Shown in pieces: positions 43,417 through 52,791 of a DNA stretch of 64,000 nucleotides. The stretch covers positions 183,025-247,024 of the forward strand of contig NZ_MTQF01000003.1 in assembly GCF_001975985.1 (NCBI RefSeq), read 5' to 3'. The notes under the pieces are model-generated. The model searched no databases. It worked only from the letters and a program-made list of their open reading frames with translations, and had not been told where the DNA came from. This stretch comes from [Flexibacter] sp. ATCC 35103. GTDB taxonomy: Bacteria; Bacteroidota; Bacteroidia; Flavobacteriales; Flavobacteriaceae. Each line of letters opens with the position of its first letter. Position 1 is the stretch's first letter. The position numbers were made by a program, and so were the translations under genes.

Positions 43417-46400
43417 ATGCATCACTATTTCTACGCCATTCACTTATTTGTAAACCGACGAAAAACGTTATCGGTTGTATTGGCCATTTTGATGCTGTTC
43501 GCTTTTGGCTTTTTTGCTTCTCAAATTAAATTTGAAGAAGATATTACAAAGCTTATTCCAACAAACGATAAGTCTGATGTTACGGCCAAGGTCTTGAAAC
43601 AACTCAACTTTGCTGATAAAATCACTGTTATCTTCAAACTCGAAAAAAACGGTTCTGAAGAAGACTTGAAAGAAATGGCAACTGCATTTTCTGACAGTGT
43701 TGCTAAATCCTGTAAACCATATGTAACGGGAATTCAGGGAAAAATTGACGAAGAAAACATTCAGGAAACCATAGATTTTGTTTACAATAACCTGCCTCTT
43801 TTTCTGGAAAACAAAGATTACGCTGCCATTCAGAATAAACTTCAAAAAGACAGTATTGCGGCAACCGTTCAGGGAAATTACAAGTCGATTATTTCTCCAT
43901 CAGGATTTGTAACCAAAGATTTTATTTTGCAGGATCCGCTTGGGATTTCGTTTATTGCTTTAAAAAAATTACAACAATTAAATATTGGTGATGATTTTAC
44001 GCTCAACAATGGTTTTGTAATGACGAAAGACAAAAAGAAATTATTGCTTTTTATAACCTCAAACCTTCCATCAAGCGAAACAGAAAAGAATACCATTTTT
44101 GCAAACAAACTAAAATCGATTCAGGAAAATCTAAATCAGAAATTCAAAAGCAAAACTTCGATTCGTTATTTTGGTTCGGCTTTGATTGCGGTTGCGAATG
44201 CAAATCAAATTAAAAGCGATATTATTTTAACGACAACAATCGCGATGATCACCTTAATGCTGATCCTGATTTTGTTTTATCGAAAAGTATTAATTCCGCT
44301 AATTATTTTTCTTCCAACGGTTTTTGGAGCTTTATTTGCCGTAGCTTTTTTATATTTTGTAAAAGAACAAATCTCTGCTATTTCTCTGGGAATTGGATCT
44401 ATCTTATTAGGAATCACAATCGATTATTCGATACATATTCTCACGCATTACAAACATAACAGCGATGTAAAAACTTTGTACAAAGACATTACAATGCCGG
44501 TAATTATGAGCAGCTCAACAACGGCAGTTGCATTTTTGTGTTTGCTTTTTGTAAAATCTGACGCCTTAAATGACTTAGGGATTTTTGCCGCCGTAATCGT
44601 AATGGCTTCAGCATTTTTCTCGCTTTTGATTGTGCCGCATTTGTATAAACCAAAAGAAAATAATTTTGATCACAAGAAAAATGTCATTGATAAACTCGCT
44701 CATTTCTCCTTTCATAACAATAAATTTCTAATTGGATTTTGTGTTTTAATTACAATCGTTTGTTGTTTTACGTACAATAATGTTGGCTTTAATAATGATT
44801 TATCGCAATTGAATTTTGTTCCTAAAGAAATAAAAGCCGCCGAAAAAGATCTGGAAGAAAGTACCAGTTTAACGTCAAAAACAATTTATGTGGCTTCATA
44901 CGGAAAAAGTATGGAGGAAGTTTTGCAAAACAACAGCCAGCTTTTTGCCGATTTATCAAAAGAAAAACAAACGAATAAAATATTAAATTTTAGTTCCGTT
45001 GGCGGGATTATGCTTTCACAGGCAGCACAACAGGAAAAAATCGCTAAGTGGAATTCGTTTTGGGACCACAATAAAAAACAACTTCTACAATCTGAATTAA
45101 TTGCCGAAGGTTCAAAACTCGGTTTTAAACCTACCACTTATTCTAATTTTTATGATCATTTAGATTATAATTTCAAGCCTGTTTCGGCACAAGAATATCT
45201 CAAAGTTCAGGCTTTGCAATTGAAGGAATTCGTAACCGAAAAAAATGGATTTTTCACCATTTCGACTTTAGTAAAAGTTACGCCGGAACAACGAGATGCT
45301 TTTGTAAAATCGGCTTCAGCCAAAAAAAATCTGATTGCAATTGATCGTCAGCAAATGAATGAAACGTTTTTCAGTACTTTGAAAACCGATTTTAATTCAT
45401 TGGTTAATTATTCATTTGTTGCTGTAATACTGATTTTATTTTTCTTTTTCAGAAGATTGGAATTGGTCATTGTAAGCTGTATTCCAATCGCTTTAACCGG
45501 AATTGTCACGGCAGGAATTATGGGCATTTTTGGTATTCAAATGAACATTTTCAGTATGATTGTGTGTACGTTGATTTTTGGTCATGGTGTCGATTTTAGT
45601 ATTTTCATGACAAGCGCACTTCAAAAAGAATATACCAACGGAAAAAATGAAATTGCAATTTACAGAACTTCTATAATCCTGGCAGTTATTACCACTATTT
45701 TAGGAATTGGAGCAATGATTTTTGCACGTCATCCTGCGTTGCGATCGATCTCTTCTGTTTCCTTAATTGGGGTTTTTGCAGCATTGATTATTACATTTAT
45801 TTTCTACCCAATTCTGTTTAAACTTTTTATATCAAATCGTTCTAAAAAAGGAAATCCTCCTTTTGTCTTGCGAACTTTTATTCATGGTATTATTTCATTT
45901 ACGTATTATGGACTTGGTGGTATTTTGATGTCGCTTTTTAGCATCACTATAATGCCGATTATCCCGATAAATGAAAAATCAAAAATGAAAGGTTTCCGAT
46001 ATTTCATTTCAAAATTTATGAATTCGGTTTTATATTCGAATCCGTTTTTGCATAAAAAAGTGATTAATAAATTTAATGAAAATTTTGAAAAACCGGCCAT
46101 CATAATTGCCAATCATTCGTCGTTTATTGATATTCTGGCAATGGGAATGTTGAGTCCTAAAATTATTTTTCTGGTAAACGACTGGGTTTACAATTCTCCT
46201 ATTTTTGGCGGTACGGTTAGAAAAGCAGGTTTTTATCCGGTTTCAGAAGGAATTGAAGGCGGCGTTGAACACTTGAGACAAAAAGTAAACGAAGGATATT
46301 CATTAATGATTTTTCCGGAAGGAACACGCTCAGAAAGCAATCAGATCAATCGTTTTCATAAAGGTGCCTTTTATCTTGCCGAGGAATTTAATCTGGATAT

Positions 46401-47097
46401 AGTTCCTGTTTTAATTCACGGTGCTTCAGAAGCAATTCCAAAAGGTGATTTTGTTATTCATCATAGTCATCTGACCCTTTCAATTTTAGAAAGAATTTCT
46501 CCGGATAATCTTTCTTTTGGTAAAAATTATGCTGAAAGAACAAAACTGTTAAGTGCTTATTTTAAAGAAGAATTTCATAAAGTCCGTCAGGAATTAGAGG
46601 GGCCGGAATATTTCAAAAAAATGCTTATTCATAGTTATGATTATAAAGAAATTGAAATTACGGATGGTGTAAAAAGCGATTTGCAACATAACTTAGAAAC
46701 TTATTATAATCTCAATAAATACCTTTCGGCGAAAGCCAAAATATTGCATTTAGCCAATGATTATGGCCAATTAGATGTTTTACTGACTTTGCAGGAACCG
46801 CAGCGAAAAGTATTTTCTTTTATTTCTGATGAAGAAAAATTACTAGTTGCCAAAACCAATTATTTCCTTAAAAAGAGAAAAATCTCTTATCCGGACGATA
46901 TTCAATTAGCTTTAGAAAATAAATATGATGCTGTTTTAATTTCTGATGAGAATTATAAATATGATCTTGAAAAAATAATTTCTACAACTTCTTGTGTTAT
47001 TTTAGTCAATGTTTCGGGTTTAAAAAACACTTTAATTAACTTTGGTTTTGAAACTGTCTCAGAAGAAAATTCTATAATCGTATTAAAGAAAAATTAG
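43417..47097 (+). CDS. RND/MMPL exporter fused to a PlsC acyltransferase and a C-terminal Rossmann-like tail
   Basis: A 1226-residue protein. About residues 1-810 form an MMPL-type transporter with two halves, each with an N-terminal helix, a periplasmic domain and a five-helix bundle (IGSILLGITIDYSIHILTHY; IFGHGVDFSIFMTS). About residues 830-1060 are a 1-acylglycerol-3-phosphate-type acyltransferase with NHSSFID (His900, HX4D) and FPEGTRSES (from about 966). The last 155 residues resemble a methyltransferase fold with a degraded glycine loop (KILHLANDYGQLDVLL). Such a chain could acylate and export the pigment in one unit. The gene starts a new block after a repeat island. Confidence 0.85.
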   Translation: MHHYFYAIHLFVNRRKTLSVVLAILMLFAFGFFASQIKFEEDITKLIPTNDKSDVTAKVLKQLNFADKITVIFKLEKNGSEEDLKEMATAFSDSVAKSCKPYVTGIQGKIDEENIQETIDFVYNNLPLFLENKDYAAIQNKLQKDSIAATVQGNYKSIISPSGFVTKDFILQDPLGISFIALKKLQQLNIGDDFTLNNGFVMTKDKKKLLLFITSNLPSSETEKNTIFANKLKSIQENLNQKFKSKTSIRYFGSALIAVANANQIKSDIILTTTIAMITLMLILILFYRKVLIPLIIFLPTVFGALFAVAFLYFVKEQISAISLGIGSILLGITIDYSIHILTHYKHNSDVKTLYKDITMPVIMSSSTTAVAFLCLLFVKSDALNDLGIFAAVIVMASAFFSLLIVPHLYKPKENNFDHKKNVIDKLAHFSFHNNKFLIGFCVLITIVCCFTYNNVGFNNDLSQLNFVPKEIKAAEKDLEESTSLTSKTIYVASYGKSMEEVLQNNSQLFADLSKEKQTNKILNFSSVGGIMLSQAAQQEKIAKWNSFWDHNKKQLLQSELIAEGSKLGFKPTTYSNFYDHLDYNFKPVSAQEYLKVQALQLKEFVTEKNGFFTISTLVKVTPEQRDAFVKSASAKKNLIAIDRQQMNETFFSTLKTDFNSLVNYSFVAVILILFFFFRRLELVIVSCIPIALTGIVTAGIMGIFGIQMNIFSMIVCTLIFGHGVDFSIFMTSALQKEYTNGKNEIAIYRTSIILAVITTILGIGAMIFARHPALRSISSVSLIGVFAALIITFIFYPILFKLFISNRSKKGNPPFVLRTFIHGIISFTYYGLGGILMSLFSITIMPIIPINEKSKMKGFRYFISKFMNSVLYSNPFLHKKVINKFNENFEKPAIIIANHSSFIDILAMGMLSPKIIFLVNDWVYNSPIFGGTVRKAGFYPVSEGIEGGVEHLRQKVNEGYSLMIFPEGTRSESNQINRFHKGAFYLAEEFNLDIVPVLIHGASEAIPKGDFVIHHSHLTLSILERISPDNLSFGKNYAERTKLLSAYFKEEFHKVRQELEGPEYFKKMLIHSYDYKEIEITDGVKSDLQHNLETYYNLNKYLSAKAKILHLANDYGQLDVLLTLQEPQRKVFSFISDEEKLLVAKTNYFLKKRKISYPDDIQLALENKYDAVLISDENYKYDLEKIISTTSCVILVNVSGLKNTLINFGFETVSEENSIIVLKKN

Positions 47098-47098
47098 C

Positions 47099-48616
47099 AT
47101 GAAAGAGCAATACGATGTCATCATTACAGGCAGCGGTTTAGGCGGATTAGTTTCGGCAATTATTCTGGCTAAAGAAGGCTATAGCGTTTGTGTGCTTGAA
47201 AAAAACAATCAATATGGCGGAAATCTGCAAACTTTTGTACGCGATAAAACCATTTTTGATACCGGAATCCATTACATAGGAGGCTTGGGAGAAGATCAAA
47301 ATCTATACAAATATTTCAAGTATTTAGGAATCATGGATCATCTTAATTTAAAAAAATTAGATGAAAATGGTTTTGACATTATCTCTTTTGAAGATGATAA
47401 AAACGAATATCCCCATGCGCAGGGTTATGATAATTTTGCCAATCAATTAGTAAAATTTTTCCCCGATGAAAAAGCCAACATCGAGGATTATTGTAAAAAA
47501 ATAAAATCAATTTGCGAATGTTTTCCGCTTTATAATTTAGAATGGGAAGGAAAATATGATAACGAAATTCTGGCACTTAATGCCAAAGAAACAATTGAGG
47601 AATGCACACAAAATGAAAAACTAAAAGCTGTTTTGGCAGGTTCTAATTTTTTGTATGCCGGCATTCCGGATAAATCGCCATTTTATGTTCATGCCCTTTC
47701 TGTAAACTCCTACATTCAAAGTTCCTGGCGCTGTATTAATGGCGGAAGTCAGATTACGAAACAACTTTTAAAACAGCTTAAAAAACACGGCGGCGAATTT
47801 TATAAATACAAAGAAGTTATCCGATTTAATGTCGAAAATAAAAAAGTTACTTCGGTAAGTATGAAAGACGGAACTCAGGTTTCGGGTTCTTATTTTATTT
47901 CGAACATAGAACCAAAAACAACGCTAAAACTGGCGGGCGAAGAAAACTTCAGAAAATCATTTTACAGCAGGGTTCAGAGTCTGGAAGGCGTTATTTCGGC
48001 ATTTAGCTTATACATTGTTTTTAAACCTGAAACTTTCAAATACATCAATCACAATCATTATCATTTCAAGAAAAGCAGCGAAGTCTGGACAGCGCATGAT
48101 TACGATGAAAATTCCTGGCCAAAAGCTTTTATGGCTTCTATGAATGCATCGAAAAAACAAGAAGAATGGGCCGAAGGAATGACTTTTATCACGTACATGA
48201 AATATGATGATGTTGCCCCGTGGATCGAAACTTTTAATACAACGGTTGATGAGAATGATCGTGGAGAAAGTTATGAAGAATTTAAAACGCGAAAAGCTGC
48301 TAAATTTTTAAATGAAATTGAAATAAAATTTCCCGGAATTAAAGACTGTATTCAATCTGTTCACACCTCTACTCCGCTCTCGTACCGGGATTATATTGGG
48401 GGCGACAATGGCAATATGTATGGTTATGTTAAAGACTCTAATAATCCTATGAAAACATTGATTCCGTCAAAAACCAAACTGGATAATTTGTATCTTACAG
48501 GTCAAAGTATCAATATGCACGGCGTTTTAGGTGTAACAATTGGCGCTGTTGTAACTTGTTCAGAAATTCTTGGAAAGGAATATTTAGTAACTAAAATTAA
48601 TAAAGTATCTGAGTAA
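47099..48616 (+). CDS. CrtI-like FAD oxidoreductase, second copy
   Basis: A 505-residue flavoprotein with IITGSGLGGLVSAIILAKEG (residues 8-27), EKNNQYGGNLQTF and the C-terminal LYLTGQSINMHGVLGVTIGAV segment. It starts one base after the stop of the RND fusion gene. Together with the homologue at 24831 it forms a pair, like the two-desaturase sets of carotenoid synthesis, but the substrate here is more likely a polyene or alkyl-ring intermediate. Confidence 0.85.
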   Translation: MKEQYDVIITGSGLGGLVSAIILAKEGYSVCVLEKNNQYGGNLQTFVRDKTIFDTGIHYIGGLGEDQNLYKYFKYLGIMDHLNLKKLDENGFDIISFEDDKNEYPHAQGYDNFANQLVKFFPDEKANIEDYCKKIKSICECFPLYNLEWEGKYDNEILALNAKETIEECTQNEKLKAVLAGSNFLYAGIPDKSPFYVHALSVNSYIQSSWRCINGGSQITKQLLKQLKKHGGEFYKYKEVIRFNVENKKVTSVSMKDGTQVSGSYFISNIEPKTTLKLAGEENFRKSFYSRVQSLEGVISAFSLYIVFKPETFKYINHNHYHFKKSSEVWTAHDYDENSWPKAFMASMNASKKQEEWAEGMTFITYMKYDDVAPWIETFNTTVDENDRGESYEEFKTRKAAKFLNEIEIKFPGIKDCIQSVHTSTPLSYRDYIGGDNGNMYGYVKDSNNPMKTLIPSKTKLDNLYLTGQSINMHGVLGVTIGAVVTCSEILGKEYLVTKINKVSE

Positions 48617-48626
48617 ACGTGTGGAT

Positions 48627-50294
48627 ATGAAAAGCCGAATTAATTTATTTTTTTTCGTTGGTTTTTTATTGATGTTAGCCTCTTGCGGAACGTCAAAATC
48701 TATGCGTCATCAGCCTGAAATTTCTCAATACAATGCTACAAAACCAGTTGTAATAAAACAATCTGACAGCGTTTTTATCTCTGGAAAAAATTCACTTTTA
48801 AAAAACAAACAAGGTCTTTGGGAATTATATGTTGAAGGCGATCCTCTGGAAATTGGTCTCAACACCGGTGCTTTATCTGATTCTCTTTTAAAAAATCAGG
48901 AGCATATTTTTTTCTCTAAAATAAAGGATATCGTTCCGTCTAAATTTCAACAGCGGCTTCTTCGAAATTTTCTAAAATGGTACAACAGAAAATTATATTC
49001 GAATGTTCCTGATGAATATCAAGTCGAAATTTTTGGGGTTTCGCAATATACTTCGAATGATTTTGAGAATATTGCACCGCAATATCAGCGAAGTTTGTAT
49101 TTGCACGCTGCGCACGATATTGGTCATGCTTTGCAAGATTTGGCTTTGGTTGGCTGCTCTTCTTTTGCTGCCTGGGGAGAAAAATCTGAAGATGGCAATT
49201 TAATACTGGGACGTAATTTTGATTTTTATGTTAGTGACGCTTTCGCAGAAAATAAAATCGTAGCGTTCATAAATCCCAAAGAAGGACATCAATTTATGAT
49301 GGTCACCTGGCCCGGAATGATTGGCGCTGTTTCAGGAATGAATGAACAAGGTTTGACGGTTACGATAAATGCTTCGAAATCTAAAATCCCTTTAATTGCC
49401 AAAACCCCAATTTCTATCTTGACACGTGAAATTTTGCAGCATGCAAAAAATATTGAAGAAGCAATTGCTATCGCTAAAAAAACAGAAGTTTTTGTTTCTG
49501 AATCAATTATGGTAGGAAGTGCAAACGATAATAAAGCGGTTTTAATTGAGGTTTCACCTAAAAAAATGGACGTTTACGAAGTGCCTAATAGTAATCAATT
49601 AATATGTTCGAATCATTTTCAGGGAGAAGGTTTAAAGGATGAAAAGAGAAATCAATTGCAAATTGCCAATAGTCATTCTGAATATCGCTTTGAACGAATG
49701 CAGGAACTTTTTGCAGAGAATCCTAAAATAAATCCCAAAATTGCTTCTGACATTTTAAGAAATAAAAATGGTCTTAAAAATGTGGCGCTGGGTTATGGAA
49801 ACGAAAAAGCATTGAATCAATTGATGGCGCATCATGGCGTAATTTTCAAACCTAAAGAAAAACTGGTTTGGGTGTCTGCAAATCCGTATCAGTTAGGAGA
49901 ATTTGTTTGCTATAATTTAGATTCTATTTTCAAAGAGAGAAAAATGAATGCGATCACTTCTTTTCAAGAAGTGAATTTAGACATTCCAAAAGATCCTTTT
50001 TTGGAAACTGTTTCCTATAAAAACTATCAGAAATTTAGAATTGAAGATGATAAAATAGATTTATATCTAAAAAACAAAGAAAGTATAAGTCCTGAATTTA
50101 TCGCGAATTATCAATCTTTAAACCCTGATTATTGGGTTGTGTATTACAAAGCAGGGTTGTACTTTTATCAAAAAAAAGAATACCGCCTTTCTCAGGTCAA
50201 TTTTGAAAAAGCATTAACCAAAGAAATTACAACAGTTCCTGATAAAACAGCAATTGAAAAATATTTAAAAAAAATCAAAAGAAAATTACAATGA
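48627..50294 (+). CDS. Lipoprotein Ntn-hydrolase, C45 (acyltransferase) family
   Basis: A 555-residue lipoprotein; lipobox LASC with Cys20. The Ntn nucleophile is probably Cys177 in LVGCSSFAAWGEKSEDGNLILGRNFDF, the signature of the penicillin acyltransferase/choloylglycine-like C45 group. MSGMNEQGLTVTINASKS-type segments follow. The last 60 residues look TPR-like (NPDYWVVYYKAGLYFYQ). The family cleaves or forms amide and ester bonds. In the cluster it could join or cleave an acyl ester at the outer membrane. The start at ATG 48627 is preferred to GTG 48621. Confidence 0.8.
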   Translation: MKSRINLFFFVGFLLMLASCGTSKSMRHQPEISQYNATKPVVIKQSDSVFISGKNSLLKNKQGLWELYVEGDPLEIGLNTGALSDSLLKNQEHIFFSKIKDIVPSKFQQRLLRNFLKWYNRKLYSNVPDEYQVEIFGVSQYTSNDFENIAPQYQRSLYLHAAHDIGHALQDLALVGCSSFAAWGEKSEDGNLILGRNFDFYVSDAFAENKIVAFINPKEGHQFMMVTWPGMIGAVSGMNEQGLTVTINASKSKIPLIAKTPISILTREILQHAKNIEEAIAIAKKTEVFVSESIMVGSANDNKAVLIEVSPKKMDVYEVPNSNQLICSNHFQGEGLKDEKRNQLQIANSHSEYRFERMQELFAENPKINPKIASDILRNKNGLKNVALGYGNEKALNQLMAHHGVIFKPKEKLVWVSANPYQLGEFVCYNLDSIFKERKMNAITSFQEVNLDIPKDPFLETVSYKNYQKFRIEDDKIDLYLKNKESISPEFIANYQSLNPDYWVVYYKAGLYFYQKKEYRLSQVNFEKALTKEITTVPDKTAIEKYLKKIKRKLQ

Positions 50295-51577
50295 TTCCAT
50301 TAATAGAAAAAGATTCTTTAGAACAAATTAAAAATTTTCAAGAGCAAAAATTAGCGGAACTTTTAGACTATATAAGCGAGAATTCTCCTTTTTATAAACG
50401 TCTTTTTGCAGGACAAAACATTGATGTTTCTAAGATTAAAACCCTCGAAGATTTACAATATTTGCCTGTAACAACAAAAGAAGATTTACAAGAATACAAT
50501 GATGATTTTTTGTGTGTTCCGCAACATAAAATTATTGATTATGCGTCGACTTCAGGAACTTTAGGAGATCCTGTAACTTTTGGTTTAACAGATTCTGACT
50601 TAGACAGATTGGCTTATAATGAAGCTATTTCGTTTGCCTGCGCGGGAATTGCCGAAGGCGATGTGGTACAATTAATGACGACAATTGACAGAAAATTTAT
50701 GGCTGGTCTGGCTTATTTTCTGGGATTACGAAAACTAAAAGTTGGCGTAATTCGGGTTGGAGCCGGAATTCCGGAATTGCAATGGGATTCTATTTTAAAA
50801 TATAAACCTTCTTATTTAATTACGGTTCCTTCATTTTTATTGAAGTTAATTGAATATGCGGAAGCACACGGAATTGATTATAATAATTCAAGCATAAAAG
50901 GTGCAATTTGCATTGGGGAATCTTTACGAAATCAGGATTTTTCGATGAATATCTTATCGAATAAAATCACTGAAAAGTGGAATATCAAGTTGTTTTCGAC
51001 TTACGCTTCTACAGAAATGAGCACTGCTTTTACCGAATGTGAACACGGAAATGGTGGTCATCATCATCCGGAATTAATTATTGTTGAAGTTCTCGACGAA
51101 AATAATATTCCTGTAAAAGAGGGCGAAATTGGCGAATTGACTTTTACTACTTTAGGGATTGAAGCGATGCCTTTACTCCGTTTTAAAACCGGAGATATTG
51201 TTCAGTTACACAATAGTCCTTGTGCTTGCGGCAGAAATACACTGCGCGTTGGACCAGTTGTGGGACGTAAAAAACAAATGATTAAATACAAAGGCACAAC
51301 ACTTTATCCGCCAGCGATGAACGATGTTTTAAGTGGTTTTGATAATATCGAAAATCATATTATCGAGATCTCAACCAACGATTTAGGAACGGATGAAATC
51401 CTGATAAAAATTGCGGTAAAAAATCAATCTGCTGAATTTTTACAGGAAATAAAAGATCACTTTAGAGCCAAATTAAGGGTTACACCAAAAATCGAATTCG
51501 CCCCAAAAGAAACTTTGAATCCTTTAGTTTTTAACCCAATGAGCCGAAAACCAATTCGTTTTTTTGATTATAGGTAA
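50291..51577 (+). CDS. PaaK-like AMP-forming acyl/aryl ligase
   Basis: A 428-residue adenylate-forming ligase of the phenylacetate-CoA ligase type. The phosphate loop YASTSGTLGDPVTFGL, the FSTYASTEMSTAF segment, the FKTGDIVQLH motif and the CACGRNTLRVGPVVGRKKQMIKYKG region are present. It probably activates 4-coumarate or a related acid for loading on ACP. It overlaps the Ntn-hydrolase gene by four bases and is the last gene of the cluster. Confidence 0.87.
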   Translation: MIPLIEKDSLEQIKNFQEQKLAELLDYISENSPFYKRLFAGQNIDVSKIKTLEDLQYLPVTTKEDLQEYNDDFLCVPQHKIIDYASTSGTLGDPVTFGLTDSDLDRLAYNEAISFACAGIAEGDVVQLMTTIDRKFMAGLAYFLGLRKLKVGVIRVGAGIPELQWDSILKYKPSYLITVPSFLLKLIEYAEAHGIDYNNSSIKGAICIGESLRNQDFSMNILSNKITEKWNIKLFSTYASTEMSTAFTECEHGNGGHHHPELIIVEVLDENNIPVKEGEIGELTFTTLGIEAMPLLRFKTGDIVQLHNSPCACGRNTLRVGPVVGRKKQMIKYKGTTLYPPAMNDVLSGFDNIENHIIEISTNDLGTDEILIKIAVKNQSAEFLQEIKDHFRAKLRVTPKIEFAPKETLNPLVFNPMSRKPIRFFDYR

Positions 51578-51583
51578 CTTTAT

Positions 51584-51677
51584 AGGTGCAAAGTTGCAAA
51601 GGTTCAGAGGGACAAAGGCTCTTAATCAACGTTATAAAAAAACCTTTGTCCCTTTGTTACTTTGAGCCTTTGTACCT
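51584..51677. repeat. Imperfect inverted repeat at the end of the pigment cluster
   Basis: Arms 51584-51618 and 51643-51677 are imperfect complements built from CAAAGG-type units (CAGAGGGACAAAGG and CCTTTGTCCCTTTG). It fills the gap before the dihydrouridine synthase gene and could act as a weak terminator. Confidence 0.6.
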
Positions 51678-51706
51678 CGAATTGTGCCAATTCGACTAAA
51701 AAGTTG

Positions 51707-51714
51707 TAATTTTG
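51707..51714 (+). promoter_or_regulatory. Predicted -7 element of the dihydrouridine synthase gene
   Basis: TAATTTTG fits TAnnTTTG, with a TTG at 51682-51684, 22 bases upstream. It overlaps a TTG that could be read as an early start codon, so ATG 51730 is the better start. Confidence 0.55.
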
Positions 51715-51729
51715 CACAAAATATTGAAG

Positions 51730-52722
51730 ATGGTCAAGATTGGCAACATAGAATTACCCGAATTTCCTTTATTACTCGCACCAATGGAAGATGTTAGTGA
51801 TCCGCCGTTTCGCAGATTATGCAAAACTCACGGAGCTGACATGATGTATTCTGAATTTATTTCGTCAGAAGGATTGATTCGTGATGCTATTAAAAGTAGA
51901 ATGAAGCTGGATATTTTTGATTATGAACGTCCGGTTGGAATTCAGATTTTTGGTGGTGATGAAGAAGCAATGGCGCTTTCGTCTAAAATTGTTTCTACGG
52001 TAAAACCTGATTTGGTGGATATTAATTTTGGATGTCCGGTAAAAAAAGTAGTTTGTAAAGGTGCCGGAGCCGGAGTTTTAAAAGATGTAGATTTGATGGT
52101 TCGTTTGACAAAAGCAGTTATCAGAAGTACAGATTTGCCTGTAACGGTAAAAACGCGTTTAGGCTGGGATGAAAATTCTATCAACATTGATGAAGTTGCA
52201 GAAAGACTTCAGGATATTGGTGTTCAGGCTTTAACGATTCATGCGAGAACTCGTGCGCAAATGTATAAAGGACATTCTGACTGGTCGCATATTGCCCGAG
52301 TAAAAAACAACCCGAGAATTACAATGCCCATTTTTGGAAACGGTGATATCGACAATCCTGAAAAAGCATTAAAATATAAAAATGAATACGGCATCGACGG
52401 AATCATGATTGGTCGTGCTGCAATTGGTTATCCGTGGATTTTTAATGAAATAAAGCATTATTTTAAAACGGGTGAACACTTAGCTGCTCCAACAGTTGCT
52501 GATCGTGTAGAAGCCGCCAGAAATCACCTTATGTGGTCAATGGAATGGAAAGGCGAACGCTTAGGAATTGTTGAAATGCGCCGTCATTATACCAATTATT
52601 TTAAAGGAATTCATTCGTTTAAAGAATACAAGCAAAAACTGGTAACTACTGATGAACCTGAAAATTTGTTTGCAATTATGAAAGAGATAGAACAAGTTTA
52701 TGCCGGATATGAATTTGTTTAA
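51730..52722 (+). CDS. dusB: tRNA-dihydrouridine synthase
   Basis: An FMN enzyme of 330 residues that reduces uridines in the D-loop of tRNA. The flavin barrel begins with PLLLAPMEDVSDPPFRRLC; the catalytic Cys102 lies in DINFGCPVKKVVCKGAGAG; TVKTRLGWD, LTIHARTRAQMYKG and GIMIGRAAIGYPW are typical. The DusB assignment rests on overall layout; bacteroidal Dus enzymes form one class. It has its own promoter and a terminator shared with the opposite gene. Confidence 0.9.
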   Translation: MVKIGNIELPEFPLLLAPMEDVSDPPFRRLCKTHGADMMYSEFISSEGLIRDAIKSRMKLDIFDYERPVGIQIFGGDEEAMALSSKIVSTVKPDLVDINFGCPVKKVVCKGAGAGVLKDVDLMVRLTKAVIRSTDLPVTVKTRLGWDENSINIDEVAERLQDIGVQALTIHARTRAQMYKGHSDWSHIARVKNNPRITMPIFGNGDIDNPEKALKYKNEYGIDGIMIGRAAIGYPWIFNEIKHYFKTGEHLAAPTVADRVEAARNHLMWSMEWKGERLGIVEMRRHYTNYFKGIHSFKEYKQKLVTTDEPENLFAIMKEIEQVYAGYEFV

Positions 52723-52751
52723 ATTATAATCTTTATAAAAGATACTAATAC

Positions 52752-52786
52752 AAAAAAGATCTTCAAAATTTGAAGGTCTTTTTTGT
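52752..52786. terminator. Convergent terminator between dus and the MATE gene
   Basis: Arms AAAAAAGATCTTCAAA and TTTGAAGGTCTTTTTT with one G-U pair, T-run on both sides. It lies between the stop codons of two convergent genes. Confidence 0.85.
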
Positions 52787-52791
52787 TTAAA

